DNA of 64,000 bases from Luteococcus peritonei (GTDB lineage: Bacteria > Actinomycetota > Actinomycetes > Propionibacteriales > Propionibacteriaceae). Of this stretch, positions 60,054 through 64,000 are shown one piece after another. Location: NCBI RefSeq assembly GCF_039526385.1, contig NZ_BAAAIX010000009.1, positions 62,001-126,000 on the forward strand, in the 5' to 3' direction. The position numbers and the translations under genes are program-made. How positions within the stretch are numbered: the stretch's first letter is position 1; each line of letters begins with the position of its first letter. The notes beneath the pieces are model-generated. The model was not told the origin of the DNA. It saw nothing but the letters and a program-made list of their open reading frames with translations, and made no database searches.

Positions 60054-61490
60054 ATGGTCAGGGGTGGCAGGCGTGGGGGGCTGGTGGCGGCTGGCGCGAG
60101 CCTGCTCGCAGCCCTGCTCCTGGCCTCGTGCAGCGCCACCCCCCAGACCACCGCTCCCACCGCTCCCGCCCCCGCCAGCAGCACCGCCGCCGGCTCCGAT
60201 CCCGACCCGGCCGTATCCCCGCAGGCCTCGCGGGAGACGGTCACTGCCGCCGTCGCCTGGACCAATACGCACTCCGTGCCGCTCAGCGACGTCACCTCCG
60301 TCGCCGGTCAGGCGCTGGTGGTGGCCGGCGTGGACCGACGCCTCGAGGTGCAGTCGCTGAACCTGGCCACCGGCGAGGTGGTCTGGGCCCACCGGGTCAC
60401 CGCCTCGCTGGTCTCGCCCCAGCAGCCGATCGACGTGACCGCCCTGGCCAACCGCTACGTCGCGGTGCTGGAGCCGCTGTCCGGCGGCGGCCAGCGTGCC
60501 CGGCTGCAGCTGCTGGACGTCACCCAGAAGGGCCGCATCGTGGGCGGCAGCGGCACCTACCAGTTCACCTCCTTCCCGGAGACCTGCCCCGACGACAGCT
60601 CCTCGGTCTGCGCCCGCGCCGTGCGCGGCACCACCGCCGTCGAGGTGAGGCTCAGGCCCGGCAGCCCGGCCCGCGAGGTCCGGCTGGCCGACTCCGGCGA
60701 CAGCTACCAGGACCTGGCCAGCAGTGGCCTGGTGCGCTTCTTGGACCCCGCCACCCGCACCGTCACGATCGGCGTGGAACAGGGTGGCAAGCTGCGCTGG
60801 AAGAAGTCCGAGAAGGAGCTCTTCGGCAAGCTGTCCACCGACGGTGGCTGGTACTTCCGGCGCGAGGGTGACGTGATCCACGGCTCGGTGGGCCTGGCGC
60901 GTCCCCGCAGCACCGACCAGCTGCCCGTCCGTTACCTGGGCGTCGGCCTCGACGCGCGCACCGGGAAACGGTTGTGGAGCCTGCCCGGCGCGGACCTGGG
61001 CTGCGCCTCCACCACCGAGGTGGTGCTGGCCTGCCGCTGGCAGGCCGGACGGGTGCTGCCCTCCGGGCTGCTGGACGGCGGCCGCATGGTCCTGCAACGC
61101 CTGGACCCCACCACCGGGAAGGCGCTGTGGACCACCCGCCCGCTCTTCGTCACCGGACGGATCGCCGCCCGGCTGGGGCAGGCCGGGGACGGCGTCGTGG
61201 TGGAGGAGACCGACGGACGCATCGTGGTGGACGTCACCACCGGCGTCACCCGCCGTGCCACCGCCGTCGACGCCACCTGGAGCACGGTCCTGGTCGACGT
61301 GCCCAGCGCCGAACCCTGGTACCACGGCAGCACCCGGATGGACACCCGTCGCGGCGCCGTGAACCAGGTCTCCGGATCCCGGCCCGAGGCCTTCCATCTG
61401 CCCATCCCGCAGGCCGTGGGCGCCCAGTTCGGCCGGCTCCGGGTGCTCAGCCTGCCCGGCCGCATCGTCGCCCTCGACACCCAGGGCTGA
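60054..61490 (+). CDS. Lipoprotein with PQQ-like beta-propeller
   Basis: About 478 residues. The lipobox is LLLASCSA after a short hydrophobic core, then a Thr/Pro/Ala-rich tether to about residue 55. Repeated blades carry LNLATGEVVWAHRV, GVGLDARTGKRLWSLPGADL and LDPTTGKALWTTRP, the aromatic/Gly ends of PQQ-like blades. It should sit on the outside of the membrane. No enzymatic role is evident. TAGGCT lies just before the ATG, so the message may be leaderless. Confidence 0.82.
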   Translation: MVRGGRRGGLVAAGASLLAALLLASCSATPQTTAPTAPAPASSTAAGSDPDPAVSPQASRETVTAAVAWTNTHSVPLSDVTSVAGQALVVAGVDRRLEVQSLNLATGEVVWAHRVTASLVSPQQPIDVTALANRYVAVLEPLSGGGQRARLQLLDVTQKGRIVGGSGTYQFTSFPETCPDDSSSVCARAVRGTTAVEVRLRPGSPAREVRLADSGDSYQDLASSGLVRFLDPATRTVTIGVEQGGKLRWKKSEKELFGKLSTDGGWYFRREGDVIHGSVGLARPRSTDQLPVRYLGVGLDARTGKRLWSLPGADLGCASTTEVVLACRWQAGRVLPSGLLDGGRMVLQRLDPTTGKALWTTRPLFVTGRIAARLGQAGDGVVVEETDGRIVVDVTTGVTRRATAVDATWSTVLVDVPSAEPWYHGSTRMDTRRGAVNQVSGSRPEAFHLPIPQAVGAQFGRLRVLSLPGRIVALDTQG

Positions 61491-61585
61491 GCGACGGCTG
61501 CCTGGGCATCCCCGGCCGCTGAGGCACTGAGCACCCGCTGAGCCGGCCGGACCGCATCGGCCTGCGCGGCTGGGAGACTGGCCCC

Positions 61586-62338
61586 ATGGAGCTGGTGTGG
61601 TGGGCGCTGCCGCTCGGACTGGTGATCGGTGCCGTGATGGGCAGCCTGGGCGGTGGTGGGGCGATCCTCACCATCCCGCTGCTGGTCTACGTGCTGCACC
61701 AGGAGCCCCATGCGGCCACCCTGGGGTCCCTGGTGATCGTGGCGATCTCCTCGGTGGTCGGGCTGCTGCCGCACGCCCGACGGGTGCAGTGGCGCGACGG
61801 CGCGGTCTTCGGCGGCATGGGCATCGTCGGCTCCATGCTGGGCACCGCGGCCGCGGTGAGGATCCCGGCCGAACTGTTGATGAGCCTGTTCGCCGTGCTG
61901 CTGCTGGTGGTGGCGGGGCTGATGCTGCGCCGACGAGGAGCCGCGGCCGCCACGCCGGTGCGGCGCGGCTTCTGGCCGCTGCTGGCCACCGCCACCGGGG
62001 TGGGGATGCTCACCGGCTTCTTCGGCGTGGGCGGCGGTTTCGCCGTGGTGCCGGCGCTGACGCTGGTGCTCGGCTTCACGATGCACCAGGCGATCGCCAC
62101 CTCGCTGCTGGTGATCTGCATCAACTGTCTCACCGCGCTCGCCTCCCGGGTGGGCAGCGGCATCGGCCTCGACTGGGGCGTGGTGCTGCCCTTCGCCGTC
62201 GGCGCCAGCCTCGGCAGCCTGGTGGGTGGTCGACTCACCCGCGGGATCGACCCGCGCACCCTGCAACTGGCCTTCGCCTGCCTGCTGGTGGGACTGTCGC
62301 TGTGGATCGGCGGCCAGAACATCCCCCAGCTGTTCTGA
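61586..62338 (+). CDS. TauE/SafE-family sulfite/organosulfur exporter
   Basis: 250 residues, eight membrane segments. VIGAVMGSLGGGGAILTIPL and GMLTGFFGVGGGFAVVPALT are the two inverted family motifs, and LAFACLLVGLSLWIGG ends the chain. These proteins export sulfite, sulfoacetate or similar anions. No sulfur gene is adjacent to say which. Confidence 0.9.
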   Translation: MELVWWALPLGLVIGAVMGSLGGGGAILTIPLLVYVLHQEPHAATLGSLVIVAISSVVGLLPHARRVQWRDGAVFGGMGIVGSMLGTAAAVRIPAELLMSLFAVLLLVVAGLMLRRRGAAAATPVRRGFWPLLATATGVGMLTGFFGVGGGFAVVPALTLVLGFTMHQAIATSLLVICINCLTALASRVGSGIGLDWGVVLPFAVGASLGSLVGGRLTRGIDPRTLQLAFACLLVGLSLWIGGQNIPQLF

Positions 62339-62373
62339 GCCGCGGTCACCAGCGCCCGTCCCCCGTGCATGGC

Positions 62374-62406
62374 GGGGCCCCGGCGCCGTCGCGGCACCGG
62401 GGCCCC
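62374..62406. terminator. Terminator between convergent genes
   Basis: GGGGCCCCGG (62374-62383) pairs with CCGGGGCCCC (62397-62406). Confidence 0.8.
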
Positions 62407-62418
62407 GGCCGGGGCTGA

Positions 62419-62820
62419 TCAGCCGCCGATGTTGACCATCCAGCGCACGCCGAAGCGGTCGGTGATCATGCCGAACTCGGCACCCCACATCTGCTGCGCC
62501 AGCGGCACGGTCACCTCGCCGCCCTGGGCGAGACCCTGGAACCAGCCGCGCATCTTCTCGGCCTCGGACTCGTCGCCCACCAGGGAGACCGACATGTTGT
62601 CGCCGAAGGTCAGCGGCATCTCGTCGGGGGTGTCGGAAGCCAGCAGCACCAGGCCGTCGGCGGTGGTGAGCATGGAGTGCATCACGCCCTGCATCTCGGG
62701 CATGCCGGAGTCGGCGAAGGACATGACCTGCAGATCGCCGCCCAGCACGCTGCGGTAGAACTCCATGGCCTCCTGACAGGTGCCGCGGAAGTTGATGTAG
62801 GGGTGGAGCGTGACGCTCAT
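62419..62820 (-). CDS. VOC-family protein (PhnB/3-demethylubiquinone-like)
   Basis: 133 residues. HPYINFRGTCQEAMEFYRSV at the start, the GDLQVMSFADSGMPEM segment, and AEFGMITDRFGVRWMVNI at the end match the PhnB-type glyoxalase/bleomycin-resistance fold. No clear metal triad or substrate. A GAGGAGACC site (reverse strand) precedes the ATG. Confidence 0.87.
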   Translation of the reverse strand: MSVTLHPYINFRGTCQEAMEFYRSVLGGDLQVMSFADSGMPEMQGVMHSMLTTADGLVLLASDTPDEMPLTFGDNMSVSLVGDESEAEKMRGWFQGLAQGGEVTVPLAQQMWGAEFGMITDRFGVRWMVNIGG

Positions 62821-62896
62821 CGGGTCTCCTCAAGTAGTTGAATCGGAAAGATTCTACTGCCCGTCATGATGCTGCCCCGCCACTAGATTGGGGACC

Positions 62897-63550
62897 ATGC
62901 CGCTGCTCTTCCTGGACCTGGACAACACGCTGGTGGACCGCGCCGCCGCCTACCGCCTGTGGGCGCAGGGCTTCCTGGCCCAGCAGGGGGCCGACCCCGC
63001 GCTGCTCGAGGAGATGGTGCGCGCCGACGGTGACGGGCTGCGTCCCAAGCCGGAGGTGCAGGCTGACATCGCCCAGCTGCTGGACCTCGATGCCGAGCAG
63101 GCCGCCACCATCACCACCGTGCTGCGCCAGGGCGTGCTGGACCACCTGGCCCTCGACCCCACCGTGCCGGTGGCCCTGGAGAAGGCGCGCGCCGCGGGCT
63201 GGACCCCCTTCATCGTCACCAATGGCGTGGTGCCGCAGCAGGACCTGAAGATCACCAACCTGGGCCTCGACGCCCTGGTGGACGGCTGGGTGGTCAGCGA
63301 CGTGGTGGGGGTGCGCAAGCCCGACCCGCGCATCTTCACCATCGCCGCCGAGCAGGCCGGCCAGCCGCTGGAGGGCGCCTGGATGGTCGGTGACGCGCAC
63401 GACACGGACATCGAGGGTGCCCAGGCCGCCGGCCTGCGCTGCATCTACATGAGTCGCGGGCGCGCCTGGCCGCAGGATCTGCCCGAGCCCGACGCCTTTG
63501 CCGACAGCCTGCCCGAGGCCGTCGACATCGTGATCGCCTCGGGCACCTGA
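62897..63550 (+). CDS. HAD-family hydrolase
   Basis: 217 residues. LLFLDLDNTLVDRAAAYRLW is motif I with the nucleophile Asp and its partner, FIVTNGVVPQQDL is motif II, and VRKPDPRIF with VGDAHDTDIEGAQAAGL carry motifs III and IV. The cap is of the C1, four-helix type, so small phosphates are likely. I chose the ATG at 62897, preceded by GGGGA, over the TTG at 62888. Confidence 0.9.
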   Translation: MPLLFLDLDNTLVDRAAAYRLWAQGFLAQQGADPALLEEMVRADGDGLRPKPEVQADIAQLLDLDAEQAATITTVLRQGVLDHLALDPTVPVALEKARAAGWTPFIVTNGVVPQQDLKITNLGLDALVDGWVVSDVVGVRKPDPRIFTIAAEQAGQPLEGAWMVGDAHDTDIEGAQAAGLRCIYMSRGRAWPQDLPEPDAFADSLPEAVDIVIASGT

Positions 63551-63577
63551 ACCGGAGCGAAGCCTTCCCGACGACGA

Positions 63578-63615
63578 CAGGGCCGGGCGGACCCCAGGGG
63601 ATCCGCCCGGCCCTG
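63578..63615. terminator. Terminator after the HAD gene
   Basis: A 14-bp perfect stem (63578-63591 with 63602-63615), 28 bp past the stop and facing a converging small gene. Confidence 0.88.
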
Positions 63616-63648
63616 CTGCGTCGTGCCGGGTGCTGGACGCTGCTGAGC

Positions 63649-63786
63649 TCAGACGGTGACCGGCTCCTCGGCGCGGGTGCTGCCGATCAGCTGGGCCAGG
63701 TCGGCCGGGCGTGGCTGGGCCCGGCAGATGACGACGGCGGCAACCAGCCACAGGGTGGCCACCAGGAAACAGATCAGTGCGGTCAT
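63649..63786 (-). CDS. 45-residue single-pass membrane protein
   Basis: MTALICFLVATLWLVAAVVI is one membrane helix, followed by a short Arg/Ala tail ending EEPVTV. AGGAG lies seven bases before the ATG at 63786, better than for any other frame here. Small and unfamiliar, but the ribosome site and helix support it. Confidence 0.6.
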   Translation of the reverse strand: MTALICFLVATLWLVAAVVICRAQPRPADLAQLIGSTRAEEPVTV

Positions 63787-63953
63787 GTGGGTACTCCTAA
63801 GGGTCGGCGGTGCACCCCGAACACCGCACCTCGACGGCGAGGCGTGATCACCGTAGCGGTTCAGCAAGTCTTCAGGAAGTGGATCCGGGAAAATTTTCAT
63901 CCCGCTCTGACCAGCGCTGATGAGGTCGAGGCGCGCAGTGGGTCGGATGGCCG
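63787..63953. other. Promoter region of the small membrane protein
   Basis: This is AT-richer DNA (63865-63900, including GAAAATTTTCAT), the likely promoter for the small protein. No gene seen. Confidence 0.4.
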
Positions 63954-64000
63954 TCAGGCGGCGGCGATCCGGTCGTCCTCCGGGGTCGTGGCCCACGACT
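63954..64000 (-). CDS. Probable C-terminal end of a gene entering from beyond the window
   Basis: The minus strand reads SWATTPEDDRIAAA and a TGA at 63956-63954. The composition is like a protein tail. Only 14 residues are visible, so this is tentative. Confidence 0.35.
   Translation of the reverse strand, partial: SWATTPEDDRIAAA

Overview
The window is a high-GC (roughly 70%) chromosomal segment from an actinobacterium. Several features point to the Propionibacteriales, probably Propionibacteriaceae: a corrinoid/cobalt locus under two cobalamin riboswitches, mycothiol-type MshA/MshB-like genes, an actinobacterial fructose PTS, the ATP-grasp/alpha-E/transglutaminase operon, and a peculiar glycine tRNA that would suit an LL-DAP/glycine cell wall. 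The genus cannot be fixed from sequence alone. I see no integrase, insertion sequence, CRISPR array or replication origin. Most genes look like ordinary chromosomal genes, packed tightly and often overlapping by 4 bp.

Layout: 1-2.1 kb is the end of a minus-strand cluster with a SbnA-like diaminopropionate synthase and an FAD/NAD(P)-binding protein cut by the window edge. 2.4-11.2 kb holds a PadR regulator, NUDIX, pdxH, DUF72, a large GH63-like glycosidase, a methyltransferase, a secreted HELGH protein and a zinc alcohol dehydrogenase followed by an 84-bp tandem repeat. 11.8-13.7 kb is a beta-CASP metallo-beta-lactamase protein. 13.8-22.6 kb is the cobalt/B12 island: riboswitch-cbiMNQO-fused AAA/VWA chelatase converging on cobN, which has its own riboswitch. 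22.6-27 kb carries the ATP-grasp/alpha-E/transglutaminase operon with VanZ and MarR genes. 27-39.7 kb is housekeeping and accessory: mutarotase, P450, AlkA-like glycosylase, two PIG-L deacetylases, MshA-like glycosyltransferase, PRPP synthase, ion permease, stress protein and phosphoesterase. 39.9 kb has the aberrant tRNA-Gly. 40.1-46.2 kb is the complete fructose PTS (ptsH, fruA, fruK, fruR; divergent ptsI). 46.4-64 kb includes GNAT, universal stress, SLC45-like MFS, GT39, an ABC exporter with its two-component system, molybdate uptake (modAB plus Mop/TOBE but no modC), a PQQ-like lipoprotein, TauE, VOC, HAD and a 45-aa membrane protein.

Functional links: EI, HPr and FruA/FruK import and phosphorylate fructose, with FruR as the likely repressor at two perfect inverted half-sites upstream of ptsI/fruR. 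CbiMNQO supplies cobalt to the CobN/fused-chelatase machine, and both arms are feedback-controlled by cobalamin.

The most unusual material lies in small elements. (i) The tRNA-Gly(UCC) at 39874-39947 has T-loop and T-stem changes like those of Staphylococcus peptidoglycan-only glycyl-tRNAs. (ii) A family of 80-90 bp palindromic elements occurs intergenically, with one copy in frame inside the chelatase gene. (iii) Mirrored 20-bp-period arrays flank a shared hinge at three intergenic loci. (iv) The transglutaminase-like protein has lost its catalytic cysteine.
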